Source: Thermoproteus sp. (GTDB lineage: Archaea; Thermoproteota; Thermoprotei; Thermoproteales; Thermoproteaceae). From it: a stretch of DNA of 64,000 bases. Of the stretch, positions 33,601 through 39,888 are shown in pieces. The stretch lies in NCBI GenBank assembly GCA_038893495.1, contig JAWARJ010000001.1, positions 62,001 through 126,000 on the forward strand, written 5' to 3'. The position numbers and the translations under genes were made by a program. Position 1 is the stretch's first letter. Each line of letters opens with the position of its first letter. The notes beneath the pieces are model-generated. The model saw only the letters and a program-made list of their open reading frames with translations. It was not told where the DNA came from and ran no database searches.

Positions 33601-34910
33601 AGCGTTCTGTACCTACCGACGTAGTTGAAGACTAGATCTGTCAAATTCGCCTTCTGTAACCACGCGCACGTCTCGTTTGCGTCTCGCTCCACCATGGCTG
33701 TGACGTTGCTGTTTAGCTCCCGCCCCATCTGGAAGAGGCCCTCCACCTCAGTCGGTATGAGGGAATTGCATTTGGCCACGCTCAACGTCACGTCCATCTC
33801 CAGCCAGTCGTACCAAACGGAGGCGTTCATCGCCTTGTCGCCCCACTCCAAGGCGCCTACGGCAGGCCCCGCGGCCGCCAGGACTCCGTCCGTTATGTTT
33901 TTGGCGTAGAGAGAGGTCTTATTCAGCCAGCCCTTCAATACGGCTAGATACTCCTGCCTCCTCTCCTCTGCCAGTTGTTTCAAATAGGTGTTGTTGGCGT
34001 ATTGGTCTACCAGCGTCGTCAAGAATGGGTTCTCCTCCATGGCCTTTTGCACCGCCGAGGCGTGGTAGGTGTTGTTGTATATGACGTAGTATACGCCGTC
34101 GCCGCCGAATACCGCCAGCTGGGGCGCTCCGTATGGCACCGCCGTGGAGTTTATCTGCAGGCCGCCTGTGGCGTTCTTTAGGTTTTGGGCGAAGGCGCCT
34201 CCCCACAACGCCATCCCATATACGTCAAGCGCCGTGACGAAAGCCAGATGGGAGACCGCTATCGAGATCGCGGCTAGGGCGATGGCGACTCCGCCCAAGT
34301 CTCTAGTCCGCCTTACGGCCACCAGAGGCACCCCCACCGATATGAGGAGGGGCGCCCATAGGGCGACTCTCGCCATGACCACCACTATGTGCCAGATTAC
34401 GGTGAGGGACATGTAGATGTAGACCATAGCCAGTATGGGCTGGGTCAGCGCGTTGACCCAGTTCTGCAACCCCATAAGTCTCAAGGCGGACTCGGCGTAG
34501 TCTAAAGCCTGCCATGCCCCTCCCGTTATGACAGTCAATATGCCGTCTATGACCGTCAGCACGGTGGTCGCCGCGGCGTATGTGTTGACCAGACTGAGCG
34601 TAGTCGACTCCAGCCTGTTGTAGACGTATTCCGCCACGGCTAGATTGCGGCATAGGTCGTTGCTGGAGACCACCGTGTACATGTTGAGCCCGTCTACTCC
34701 GTATAGGGGCGTCGGCATGCCGAAGGCGTTGAGCACTGCCGTAAGTGCGGCGGGAATCAACACCGTCGGCAGTAGGGCCGCTATTATGGGCCTCCACCAG
34801 CCCTCCCAATCCCTAAAGGCGAAGAGCTTCAAGAGGCCTAGGGCTATCGAGGCGTATACGGCCAGCTGTAGTAGGTCCCCGCCGAAGGGGCTGGGTACCG
34901 CACAGTTCAT
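21657..34910 (-). CDS. Giant membrane-anchored protein, about 4417 residues
   Basis: Start at ATG 34908-34910, overlapping the upstream stop as ATGA. Residues 1-235 carry about five TM helices. Residues 236-965 form a presumably extracellular region with about twenty N-x-S/T sequons. One or two TM helices follow at about 965-1015. The remaining 3400 residues are presumably cytoplasmic: a long Ala/Arg/Glu-rich helical and coiled-coil region (to about 2850), an Ala/Pro/Glu linker (about 2850-2945), a segment with two Ala-rich hydrophobic stretches (near 3150-3270), and a C-terminal part of about 1000 residues that resembles the PaRep2b family of Pyrobaculum. That part includes FVGDGNV near 3670, reminiscent of LAGLIDADG motifs. 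Its place after the pilin and membrane-channel genes suggests a structural role in DNA transfer, with the N-terminus possibly VirB6-like. The function is otherwise unknown. Confidence 0.85.
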   Translation of the reverse strand: MNCAVPSPFGGDLLQLAVYASIALGLLKLFAFRDWEGWWRPIIAALLPTVLIPAALTAVLNAFGMPTPLYGVDGLNMYTVVSSNDLCRNLAVAEYVYNRLESTTLSLVNTYAAATTVLTVIDGILTVITGGAWQALDYAESALRLMGLQNWVNALTQPILAMVYIYMSLTVIWHIVVVMARVALWAPLLISVGVPLVAVRRTRDLGGVAIALAAISIAVSHLAFVTALDVYGMALWGGAFAQNLKNATGGLQINSTAVPYGAPQLAVFGGDGVYYVIYNNTYHASAVQKAMEENPFLTTLVDQYANNTYLKQLAEERRQEYLAVLKGWLNKTSLYAKNITDGVLAAAGPAVGALEWGDKAMNASVWYDWLEMDVTLSVAKCNSLIPTEVEGLFQMGRELNSNVTAMVERDANETCAWLQKANLTDLVFNYVGRYRTLVAGYTYSLSAMWGNTTALLSRSNASGAVGLWDWAAGYGPDREKCLVAGHAVNCDLMNVTASPGLLTYEMPNGTLTWIEPATHPAQAQFNASLQLSSGRPYPTDEIPLYRKTEICTWYVNGTYKTAYRDWWEEYTAKKVLSRANYTLPRPYSPEPWRRPPGTVGALNVTYLLRTWSIDKYWVHGGWYPQTPPYCNSDYFTPETPYKYVVLLHVPQPYVRVVYYWAWLSGANVNVSPSAQPTLPDRLSESEVPPEARPKDGLPADYYLWGAEQAVYCSSAVVEEPYGGWRGVLRALPLVDEINREGLFASLVLRNATASYYQVRQIPSGIQWMLGLVEGTPGQWAVPALEEGLRYANGDWHGYLWHPMPEPIPASYRLYHLYAACIVFEWNSTRWPPGGVKMLGALRLTPGREIWAVDAPLAYSNATLTLLNVTNTMLHHFLSKGFLPPAPAEVCIPVGNGSICGAPYLAGVLKGVYWGGPCPYGVNDCGSYVRLDMFPMGPWGVPLVGNFFSQEMYNTFEVAMAYGEEWKRLIFAGILVLGVFEAMSFLFGFPTPARLLYSVAFDVLSQLGYWMGFRAGLTTGLGRRLVQPIRARLARASRLIAAKLPRLPRPRLGLPSREWLRDPRRRLVEEKVTRRWEEEKRRQIEERLSRPGGKEDWEIRMEEKRRWREEAREALKRLYSAVQAHDVVELARRLSPRVDAFISRVEERLAERHPTLYKLYVLTYRGQYGYLYLLAEPIIRRWEAEGKITRAEADQLRRLRTALWAAAAEAKARAAEAEKGVDSKHLKYVLEYRERYVQYALKELELARYAKTKEELERRLRYAASHLQNIDPKGASRLWEAIGVAAEGRPVGFRTTREVAEFLWERRGRLDSIVQGAKELIAQHYAHAPLSVKDVAREEMSRQIVRTTPLLEAVAKARRYAATGEGVEDVVRTLKAKEVARAARAAEVKLGAVRRAAEKAARLEEERAGLLSKIEELRRRAESIKAEVDALRQSAPPKELEGRQRRLEETYREIEELQQRLSRVEERLAETRRRLAVEAREALERAARSYRGVLEGVRREVDPAYIELRRALLEGRLDETYRRLREQYQREGRDVRRIDRIYQQLKPLEERLQRAREELRAAVKEREEAIRAEAVKRVEDVTYLESLFKALPTATEEDVRRGIEFARQLGLERTAQFLEEYLRHGQARERYASAASEAAVALGRLAGMHERVVKEHQAAKERLRRISLAEDALRRIGLSAEFGQAAKAAREAGLAKTAQFLERWAALRRQAEERGGLEVVNRLGRALAEGRLAEEASAMAAEGKALGDWYSRVLELKPLYEEAVKEASGAKAKAEMVAKAATELKALMEKASAESPADLIARASKLDVGELKRAAEAARRVGLEATAKYFEELAGFAASAKEGAKALKEYSKAERRLKALEAKARAELQKAEKVAEGLSALLEGREYERPSHVRAALKALDEKTRESLKGPLGRLAEARREVELLRHHYTYEVGAPVWRELHQRGVDALLLRAPLSAYVAATLEGSLLREAAEAFRPSFSKYEREAATTVVYLPVSEGEKLGPVISWERAVKGDARPYVEEIAETKAPTLRQAVKDYYSGRGRQYRELAYLEARTAEAVLDVHAARYFLERYAKEGRQEDLALAIALAYRAAKTYRKYQHSDIGQLAEVVAEIRSALGLTGGELKPKDAQEAVRQLKEVWAAVDYRALESRLGLTRTYVIPEPERALEYTAKALTPSRLAALTEGKVAEEAFSVVMAYSLLREFEKFIRGRPKVPPAKADLRVARALERPLPTLRTSAVDEIAREAASRLVREAEALAQRYGLRHSETLAALGQIRELVRISPEAFGELVNAASTARGSFKEWARQLAAEVKRNWDSYREAWRAPATQRLEALRRIPAASEELEAKMSTGLYAELADELRAKLEEAAAKAGIPVEYARYGVVEGAARYAEELGRLASRLPVEAEGVQAAVESLRRELMATDELKLIAELANGNYSTVERIKALIEGVEAEAAKAAFSAVRRFGVRGVPLELLELAARAEFTSEELSSIRAELKAALEAAARGEFTWPQAEYRSSIFATTDEEAARAWARGGGLVVEEYISTLTGPKRVYILAPRNAPIEEIREALYALRGVEVVGRPGWLADWSVAEALGFAVDRTDRGVALRPRVEALIDLERPLPYRREVWEALKRARPDLAREALGVGWSVVHWEDGLAAVNAYLFLRRMARWESFGPADVERALEEYRRRFTPAFERHVRMLSLNRLGFDVVDFLKGAYAVSRRQRGELAVYKPSDPEAYARLIWWAKRNARGSLYELLEPDFRQAATLKALNIAIKGGWATYSEALSLFDSWRRNNDVARWDEEALRIALRGNLKMREAEEAVKRFIESIRTSKQLKAEEVAKERLKLMEEQKRREEEMKRIRGVREARSRAKLAEEARAEEAGQVKREEAERARPGAEGAVKAERPEGAKAAVPEAEGPAEEAKPAEAERAGEEVSYVKLGQVYVKSTHIDNAVVRAFAVEHPENWHLKLTPEAYLELRAGLASLELSKLEAARDRAAARRRALSLLAERYGSIAVPDRVRREAERRAAAELNRWAAALASRHDPEAVEAMVNRLKALAAQWAERASVPNAYDFIHAALWAYEGVLPTRSLWEEWGHWLFREDFKIVKELAERYGIEATRLWNAYRSAVDRYLQVVTSYGDVVKKAVTTIDRALYATLTAAGGVALAEALHGVVRPELVYAATAAASMALAGKYRDAVHVIKTAVEKVRMAVEGAAEGIKLAVERLYEAVVEAAARIVQWLGGHWRAVALIAAAAAAGLVTWLAAHQIQHALFIDHAALLAKAGFLYGKAERERGEVVKEVATEVAEALGRLKEFAELAKQRKAVDPAEEGRVGVEVAEAVGSILRLREEGPGFFKGRGKAPDDIAKSSDAAQLKDWIVAKALGGELRPIAKKTLVGESYLHVLTEEERRAFRPDAEPAVGFWYRAPDVKVGNVEARGVYVLAFRSGETVLRVEILAREVFGLETERVKTSVGELYRLASLSASVKRDEEGKARNMTLTINLEMERLDPAHLYAGSLDEREAEGARPALGLTDLGVDKKNKRIKFDSPDVPANMFVLSTFVNERDWNDPDGPKLVVYLSRARYTEQGLDVELETRINNVVMPTKAEAWGALKEVGGRLKEAVVEAESALLANDRERFRSAFEKVKEVLRERPVLAPIADHLENPGFWLALFVGDGNVDVERGRLGYSVHEAYRDEAELLLRIFALAYGESARGKITRDVEALYFHEDLSKRLVKRLFDSLSERTKGVLAEIVNRWYDWGMPGGSDPPKLVKLLALYELAGGELDLRVSAKIMVVEYQDAVYRRALEKMPHIKVVGERAYVVRAFEEAEEGEKAFKIEFAYPAAGRWELYRLVDRGGEFRLECAERQCRGIGELAKQLKAKAEGGRYVLSAKEGRVLRHLLARRHELSVAMGGKAGPWLDRARVELLEVRDNGDVKFRIWYYRWLDTRPRQPYVDVDVKYVEWGEGRGRFVGRLYRNEAEGIYAEHLEEIAQMLEAEGLHAYLAKRGEHTVRIVFTGGFRKTLLERLGYRPERVTAAEPVSVRHLGGMKFEVGGHVVEFQERVLHSKLQPYTVLQFGSEDETARFYRGLRATGIYAEAIGREVRLDEESYWGLLTAAGVEPEGYRRLYADEGLRVYKHVESDVAYYRFMFKHEGLWRAVEGRYEERNRSVMLNHAEREVLEALRIALAERLRRMGVEGGVGKIGEDEHAYYLYVYRPALEAFERSALREAPKAVETHVEGSSIAIYVEGRRYEVPFKLVKGTEHISAPADLYPALRALGVEVDLAGAEVRIRRDGLWGLLASAIEQATRRGEALQLPPSIVLLKARPEARHYVFLVEAEEGRYVYSVLYTEDSRGERKWTAMGGKTAKDGRVELAHADRRVAEAHAEALSAPIGRKVEVKQTPNGRVWRLVLSKGDLRLMGAG

Positions 34911-35821
34911 TCTCCGGCGAGGGAGACTCCGGCGTGGTCGAATATCCTCGATATGCCGTATGCCAACGCCCCGTATACCGCAAGGACCAGCGCCGCGTAT
35001 GCGGCTATTTCGGCTAGGTCGAAGGCCTTCGACGCCGCATCGGCCCAGAAGACCGGCACGAAGGGGTTCCACGCGGGCAGGGACAGGCCGCCCATTGCGT
35101 CTATCTTCGCCTTTAGGAAGTCTGCCCCCAATATGAGCGTCGGCGACGCGCCGTATACGCCGAGAACCCCCGCCGCCAGCCCTCTAGTCCTCTCGTGTAG
35201 GACCCCTACGGCGGCTAGGTACAACAGCAGAGATGTCCCCAATATGCCCGAGGCGAATAGGGAGGCCACATATGCCGATACTGCCAGAGGCCCCAGGGTG
35301 AAGGCGGTGCTGACGTACGCCATGAGGATCTGGCCGAAGTTTATCAACATGTTCTGTAGGATGGGGACAGACCCGCCGACCCCCACAATTGCCAGTAGCG
35401 TCGAGAGCGACCCGGCGAGGTCTCCGACCCACTTGCTGTAGTTCCCCGCGGCGCAGTTCAGCCCGGCCGATGCCCACTCGGCGTATCTATAGAGGGCGAA
35501 GTTGTCGGGCGTGAAGGACGGCGCCTCGAAGCAGCCGCCCGTTGCGTTTAGTCGAGAGGCGAAGTAGGCGGCAAATTGGGCCGCCAAGTAGCCGATGGCT
35601 AGCGCCAAGGCGAAGAGCGCCGCCGAGATGGCTCCCCTATACAATACGTCGTAGGCCTCCTCTTTGAGCCTTCTGATCCCGGAGAGCATGAGGATGCCTG
35701 CATATGCCGCGAAGCCCCCCAGGATCGTGGCGCCTGTGCCCACCACGTCTGGGTACTGGGCGTACGCCAGGGGGGCCAACAAAAGCAACGAGAGGAGGAG
35801 GGAAAAGGGGAGTTTCCTCAT
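34907..35821 (-). CDS. Polytopic membrane protein of the transfer apparatus (CedA/TedA- or VirB6-like)
   Basis: Start chosen at ATG 35819-35821, which overlaps the pilin stop (ATGA) and gives a signal peptide MRKLPFSLLLSLLLLAPLAYAQ; an upstream frame extends further but runs over the pilin gene. The 304-residue protein has about seven hydrophobic helices after the signal, with an extracellular loop containing Cys residues (GGCFEAP and LNCAAGNYS). Size, topology and position between a VirB2-like pilin and the giant protein resemble the membrane channel of the crenarchaeal Ced/Ted DNA-exchange systems, which are homologous to conjugation machinery. The family assignment comes from context and topology, not from a motif. 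Confidence 0.65.
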   Translation of the reverse strand: MRKLPFSLLLSLLLLAPLAYAQYPDVVGTGATILGGFAAYAGILMLSGIRRLKEEAYDVLYRGAISAALFALALAIGYLAAQFAAYFASRLNATGGCFEAPSFTPDNFALYRYAEWASAGLNCAAGNYSKWVGDLAGSLSTLLAIVGVGGSVPILQNMLINFGQILMAYVSTAFTLGPLAVSAYVASLFASGILGTSLLLYLAAVGVLHERTRGLAAGVLGVYGASPTLILGADFLKAKIDAMGGLSLPAWNPFVPVFWADAASKAFDLAEIAAYAALVLAVYGALAYGISRIFDHAGVSLAGE

Positions 35822-36276
35822 GCCAAGCCTAACGCCTGGAGTATAGGCTTGACCAACAGGTCGTTCAGCACTTGAGCCGGGCTCACGGTGGCCTGGACCC
35901 CGAAGGCGCCGGTGATTGCCGATATGCCCGCCACAAGGCCGACGATGCCGGCGCTCACGATGAATACAGCAAGCAGCCAGCCTTTGACTGTGTCTATGAA
36001 GTCGTACATGGCGCCTAGGCGGGTGAACTTCGTCGGCCCGAGCCATGTGAGTATGGCGTACATAAGCAACAACGCGAGGGAGCCCCAAAAGGCCGCCGCG
36101 AGTACGCCCTTCATGAAATTCACGACATTCTGCGCGGTCGTCTGCCACCAGCCAGCGCTAGTGACCCCTGCAGTGGCGTTTGCGGCGGTGGTTGTACTAC
36201 TGGTGGCGGTCTGGGCGTAGGCCAGCGCCGCCGTCAATACGGCCGCGACGAAAGCGACCAAGGTGCCTCTCCGCAT
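35818..36276 (-). CDS. VirB2/TrbC-like pilin (TedC-like)
   Basis: A 152-residue protein with signal peptide MRRGTLVAFVAAVLTAALAYA, a Thr/Ala-rich mature N-terminus, two long hydrophobic helices (VLAAAFWGSLALLLMYAILTW and LLAVFIVSAGIVGLVAGISA) and a basic loop between them. This is the layout of VirB2/TrbC conjugative pilins and of the Pyrobaculum TedC pilin, which builds pili for DNA exchange. It is first in a three-gene operon with ATGA overlaps. A TATA-like ATTTAAACC lies at about 36288-36297, followed closely by the ATG. Assignment to the TedC family is from size, topology and gene order. Confidence 0.7.
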   Translation of the reverse strand: MRRGTLVAFVAAVLTAALAYAQTATSSTTTAANATAGVTSAGWWQTTAQNVVNFMKGVLAAAFWGSLALLLMYAILTWLGPTKFTRLGAMYDFIDTVKGWLLAVFIVSAGIVGLVAGISAITGAFGVQATVSPAQVLNDLLVKPILQALGLA

Positions 36277-36279
36277 GTA

Positions 36280-36300
36280 TATAGGGCAGGTTTAAATCTA
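36280..36300 (-). promoter_or_regulatory. Promoter of the transfer operon
   Basis: On the minus strand the sequence GATTTAAACC lies about 12-24 bases before the pilin ATG, and a second A/T-rich TATATA is adjacent to the start. It fits the short-leader or leaderless promoters used throughout this window and would drive pilin, channel protein and giant protein together. Confidence 0.5.
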
Positions 36301-36510
36301 ACTGAGCCGTCCTCTCCCGCCGACGGCCTCCCAGCGTGACGCAAGATCCCGCGGTTAGAACAAATGCTGTTGAGGTGCTCGACCTTTCCTAGTCGAACAG
36401 CAGGAGGTTGTTAATATACTCTATACGTAGTGTTGAAAGGTGCCGATCAAAACTATGAGCTTGATGTTGGGCTTAGGAGTGGGGGGAACTCTCAGCCTGT
36501 AGAGAGGCTC

Positions 36511-36534
36511 GACGAAAAGAAAAAACTTTTCGTC
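36511..36534 (-). terminator. Hairpin after the 611-residue gene
   Basis: GACGAAAAG at 36511-36519 and CTTTTCGTC at 36526-36534 are perfect inverted repeats around a six-base A/T loop, just six bases after the stop codon of the minus-strand gene at 36540. It may end that transcript or protect its 3' end. Archaeal terminators are usually plain T-runs, so the role is tentative. Confidence 0.45.
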
Positions 36535-36539
36535 GTCCA

Positions 36540-38375
36540 TTAGGGCCTCAGCGTGTCTTGTATGATCTTGCCGAAGTAGGCGTCGGCGAAGCCCACGGCG
36601 AACGGCAGAGAGCCGGTGGTTATGTAGTGGTCCACGTCCTCCCTCCTCAGCCACATCGCGTCTTGCACTAACTCCCACATCTTCAAGTACAGGTCGTTGT
36701 CCGTGGTGAAGACCTTCTCCAAGGCCCTGTAGAATTTGAGCTCTCTGTCCACGAAGAGCTTATTTGCGTACTTCTCCGCCTCGGCGAAGTCGAAGCCCAG
36801 CGACTCCAAGTCCGGCGGATCTTTGTTCCCGTCCGTGAAGTAGAGGTATCTGGCCAGTTTGTCCATCTCGTCGAACGTCACTTCGTGCATCGGGACGTAC
36901 CTGCCCTCCTCCTTGTAGGCGAAGAGCAGACCGCCCGGGTGGACGTTGTCCTTGGAGAAGGTGAAGACGACGGGGTGGACGAACCAAGTGAAGAAGTTGC
37001 GCTGGTGGTTGGAGTTCTTCGGGTCGAAGCGCTCTCCGGCCCGCATGACGGGGTGGAAGCCCACAGCCGCGTAGAACCTATGCCTGGAGGGAGACAGCGT
37101 GGAGTCCACCGTGTAGCCAGACAGCGGAATTACGGCCGCGGTCCTCTGCATCAACGTGCGCAACATCGGCGCCAGGTTGTGCTCCCTGGCGTATTCGTCC
37201 CAGTTTATCCTGCTGAAGTTCTCGGCTATGAAGTCCAGAGTGGCGCTGACCTTGCTGGAGCCGTACCTGATTTTGAGCCAGGTAAGGGCGTTTATCAGCG
37301 GCAGGTTGATCAGCGGGTGCATGTAGTACGTCATGACGAACGCCGGGGTGGAGATGCCGAGGACCTTCACGTCCTTGCAGGCCTGCACCAACGCGTCTGC
37401 CGGCTCTAAGAACTCGGGCGGGTAGTTCTTCACAAGCTTCGAGACCTCGTCGGCGTACTGTTTGACCAGCCGGGCCTTCAGCATCACCGGGCAGTCGTAG
37501 CTGAAGGCGGTAATTATGGGTATGTGGTCTTTCGCCATGACGGCGTAGATCAGCGGGTAGCGCAACCAAGCCTCGGCTTGGTACTTGCCCTTCTCCAACA
37601 ATAACTCTCCGCCACCACGCTTGAAGAACAGCGGGATGTTGAACGGCGGCCAGACGCCCGGGCCGTAGCTGAAGTTTGAGAGAGTCCGCAAGACGATGTT
37701 GGGCTTGGCGCCGCCTATCAGGTCTTCGTATTTGATGTCGTTTATCTCCTCCATCGGCGGGAAGGTCTCGTCCGTGTAGTGCCAAGTGAAGGGTATGGCC
37801 ACGCCGAGCCTCCCCTCGACTCTAGGCGTGAAGCCGTAGATGTTCAGGAAGACGTACGACGGCCAGAACTTGACCGTAGTTATGTAGTACGGCACCTTCC
37901 TGTACCAAACGAACATGGAGCCGCCGGTGGACTCAACCTCCTCCAGCCTCTTGATGAAGGCCTGCCTGTTGTCGCCCACGTCGATGGGCTTGACCTTATC
38001 GGCGTTGTTCACCAAAGCCTCCACGCCCTCCTTGACCGCCCTCTGCAACAAATTCGCCTTGTCTCTAACTTTAAGCGCCTCAAGCCCGAAGTCCATATAG
38101 GGAATCAAAAGCTCCAAGGTGGCGTCGTTGGTCATAGTGCCAGGATAGCTCCTCGGCGCCAGCACCATCGCCCCGAGCATCTTCAAGTAGATGGCTATGG
38201 CCACGTCGTCGAAGTCCTTGCCGTCGAGGAGGGCGTCGACGGGGTTGTAGAACCGCAGGTCTTCAACCGCCTCGTAGATGTTGGGGGCCAGGTTGGGGCC
38301 GTTAAAGCCCAGAACGAATCCGCCGACCCAGTTGTCCACGTCTTTGGAGTACTTAACAGCCGTCAAAGTCCACAT
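36540..38375 (-). CDS. Unknown protein, 611 residues
   Basis: I do not recognise the family. It is rich in aromatic residues and proline, with no signal peptide and no clear TM helix. Hydrophobic segments such as YPLIYAVMAKDHIPIITAFSYD look like buried strands of a globular protein. It has only a few Cys residues. Its start lies 13 bases inside the end of the 320-residue HExxH gene upstream, so the two are one operon. It sits between the transfer module and the proteasome-like gene. A virion, pilus-tip or enzymatic role would all be guesses. Confidence 0.75.
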   Translation of the reverse strand: MWTLTAVKYSKDVDNWVGGFVLGFNGPNLAPNIYEAVEDLRFYNPVDALLDGKDFDDVAIAIYLKMLGAMVLAPRSYPGTMTNDATLELLIPYMDFGLEALKVRDKANLLQRAVKEGVEALVNNADKVKPIDVGDNRQAFIKRLEEVESTGGSMFVWYRKVPYYITTVKFWPSYVFLNIYGFTPRVEGRLGVAIPFTWHYTDETFPPMEEINDIKYEDLIGGAKPNIVLRTLSNFSYGPGVWPPFNIPLFFKRGGGELLLEKGKYQAEAWLRYPLIYAVMAKDHIPIITAFSYDCPVMLKARLVKQYADEVSKLVKNYPPEFLEPADALVQACKDVKVLGISTPAFVMTYYMHPLINLPLINALTWLKIRYGSSKVSATLDFIAENFSRINWDEYAREHNLAPMLRTLMQRTAAVIPLSGYTVDSTLSPSRHRFYAAVGFHPVMRAGERFDPKNSNHQRNFFTWFVHPVVFTFSKDNVHPGGLLFAYKEEGRYVPMHEVTFDEMDKLARYLYFTDGNKDPPDLESLGFDFAEAEKYANKLFVDRELKFYRALEKVFTTDNDLYLKMWELVQDAMWLRREDVDHYITTGSLPFAVGFADAYFGKIIQDTLRP

Positions 38376-39325
38376 GTGTTGTCTTCATCGCCCACCTTAG
38401 CCGATTTCTCGCAACAAGTCCAGATCTCCGTGAACTCCGAGAGGTCTCTCCTCGGCCCCGTGAACGCCAAGTCTATTCCCACTACATCTATCTGGACGAT
38501 CCCGCGGTCGGTCTTTTCCCGCCAGCCCCCTCCGTCCCTCCACGGAAGGCGGACCTCTACTCTAAGGGGCACGCCCGCCTCGGGGCTGGAAGGCCGTAGC
38601 GTGGTTACGCTAAAGGGCCGGCGCGCGCCTGCGGCGTCTACTTCTAGATACTTCACGAAATCCCGGTAGCATGGTTGCAGGAGGTGTTCTATTGCCAACT
38701 CGACTAAGGTGAAGTTCACCGTTAGGTATAAGTAGAGGTATTCAAGGGGGTCTTTGAGGGGCTCATATGGAATTTTATAAAACTCCAAGGCGTCCGCCCG
38801 CCGCGCCGCTATGGACAGGCCGTAGGCGGTGGCCAAGGCCTCCTCGTCGCAGTGGTCCTCGACGGGGCTTTCGCAGTGATATCGCTCATGGGCCTTTAAA
38901 TATGCCCAAGACATGAGATCAGTAAGCGACACGATCTTCTCTCTAATTCCGGTAATCCGGCCCTTCTCAAAACTACCAAGCCCAAGATACCGTTCAAGTT
39001 CCGACATATACATGCCGATACGGATAGCCACCTTATGGGCCAAATCGTCTTGCCACTTTTTAATTCTGTCTAGGTTGTAGATAACCGTTTTTCTACAGCA
39101 AACTGCCAAATATTCCATACAGGGCGCCTTGCAACATTCTTTACCTTTTTTTATATTCATTTTTCTAACCTTTTCAATTAGATCGTAAAGGTCGTCGGGA
39201 ATCTCGAAATCAGGCGGCAAGCAAATGCATTCTACGTCATCTTGCAACGTAGATATGTCGATGGGCAAACACTCAACTTTGCAGTGGTCGCAGATGTGCT
39301 CATAGCGCCTACAAGTCGCGGCCAT
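38363..39325 (-). CDS. Cys-rich protein with HExxH metallopeptidase-like motif
   Basis: 320 residues. The N-terminal 80 residues carry about twelve Cys, including CxxC, CC and CxC groupings (ICDHCKVEC, CIC, CCKAPC, VCCRKT), which suggests metal binding or disulfides. In the middle is AYLKAHERYHCESPVEDHCD, followed by EEALATAYG: HERYH at residues 146-150 fits the zincin HExxH consensus, and the downstream acidic D-E-E/A-x-Y-G segment is where zincins have a third ligand. The family is not recognised; peptidase activity is an inference from this motif. It ends with another CC and C. It is in an operon with the 611-residue gene (13-base overlap). Confidence 0.72.
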   Translation of the reverse strand: MAATCRRYEHICDHCKVECLPIDISTLQDDVECICLPPDFEIPDDLYDLIEKVRKMNIKKGKECCKAPCMEYLAVCCRKTVIYNLDRIKKWQDDLAHKVAIRIGMYMSELERYLGLGSFEKGRITGIREKIVSLTDLMSWAYLKAHERYHCESPVEDHCDEEALATAYGLSIAARRADALEFYKIPYEPLKDPLEYLYLYLTVNFTLVELAIEHLLQPCYRDFVKYLEVDAAGARRPFSVTTLRPSSPEAGVPLRVEVRLPWRDGGGWREKTDRGIVQIDVVGIDLAFTGPRRDLSEFTEIWTCCEKSAKVGDEDNTCGL

Positions 39326-39371
39326 AACGATAAGGCTAGAAATGTTTTTAACTTTATAATCGACTCCACAT

Positions 39372-39698
39372 ATGCGTGTAGCTAAGCCCTTCCCTGACGA
39401 AAGGAAGTTGGGGACAGCTCAGGGCAGAGGGGCATGGGAATGGATTGCGTATGACATCGGAGATCCGACATTCACGCTTCTAGTTTCGGCCCTTAACGTG
39501 GAGGCCTTCAATACGGCCTATCCCTCCGCCAAATTGGTCGAGGGCATCAAAGCGCTACGTCGTGACAACTTCGTAGAGATCAGCTACGGGCTCGCCAGAA
39601 CCCGCCAGACCCTCGGACGCGAGCTGAAGGCAGAGGGCAAAAGCCCGAGGGGGGCCAGAGGCGTCACGTGTTCAGAACGCCACATCCTAATGGTTTAA
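39372..39698 (+). CDS. Uncertain small hypothetical protein
   Basis: A 108-residue frame in the gap between two minus-strand genes. The middle part (WEWIAYDIGDPTFTLLVSAL to VEISYGLARTR) has a protein-like composition, and CTTTATAAT lies about 15-20 bases before the ATG. The C-terminal third (KSPRGARGVTCSERHILMV) looks random. It may be a real small gene or a remnant. No family recognised. Confidence 0.35.
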   Translation: MRVAKPFPDERKLGTAQGRGAWEWIAYDIGDPTFTLLVSALNVEAFNTAYPSAKLVEGIKALRRDNFVEISYGLARTRQTLGRELKAEGKSPRGARGVTCSERHILMV

Positions 39699-39888
39699 GC
39701 TCCTCCAGTCCTCAAGGCGATCCCCCACGTGGCGGCTGAATGGGCGTCCTCTACGGCGGTTAAGCCGCGCCGTATGTGCCTTCACGCTGGGGGAGGTCGC
39801 AATAGGCATCTTGTCATGTTATTTGTATCCGTCAAGTGTCTGGCGGCTCCTATCGTCTCGCCGGTCGTGCCGCCGGCGGCTCTGCCTT

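Noticed and set aside
34911-35072. 54-codon extension of the giant protein
   Set aside because: It overlaps the end of the upstream membrane gene in another frame and is Arg-rich; the ATGA overlap at 34907-34910 is the better start.
35822-36148. 109-codon extension of the channel-like protein
   Set aside because: It overlaps the pilin gene and is His/Arg-rich without membrane character; the start at 35821 restores a signal peptide and ATGA coupling.
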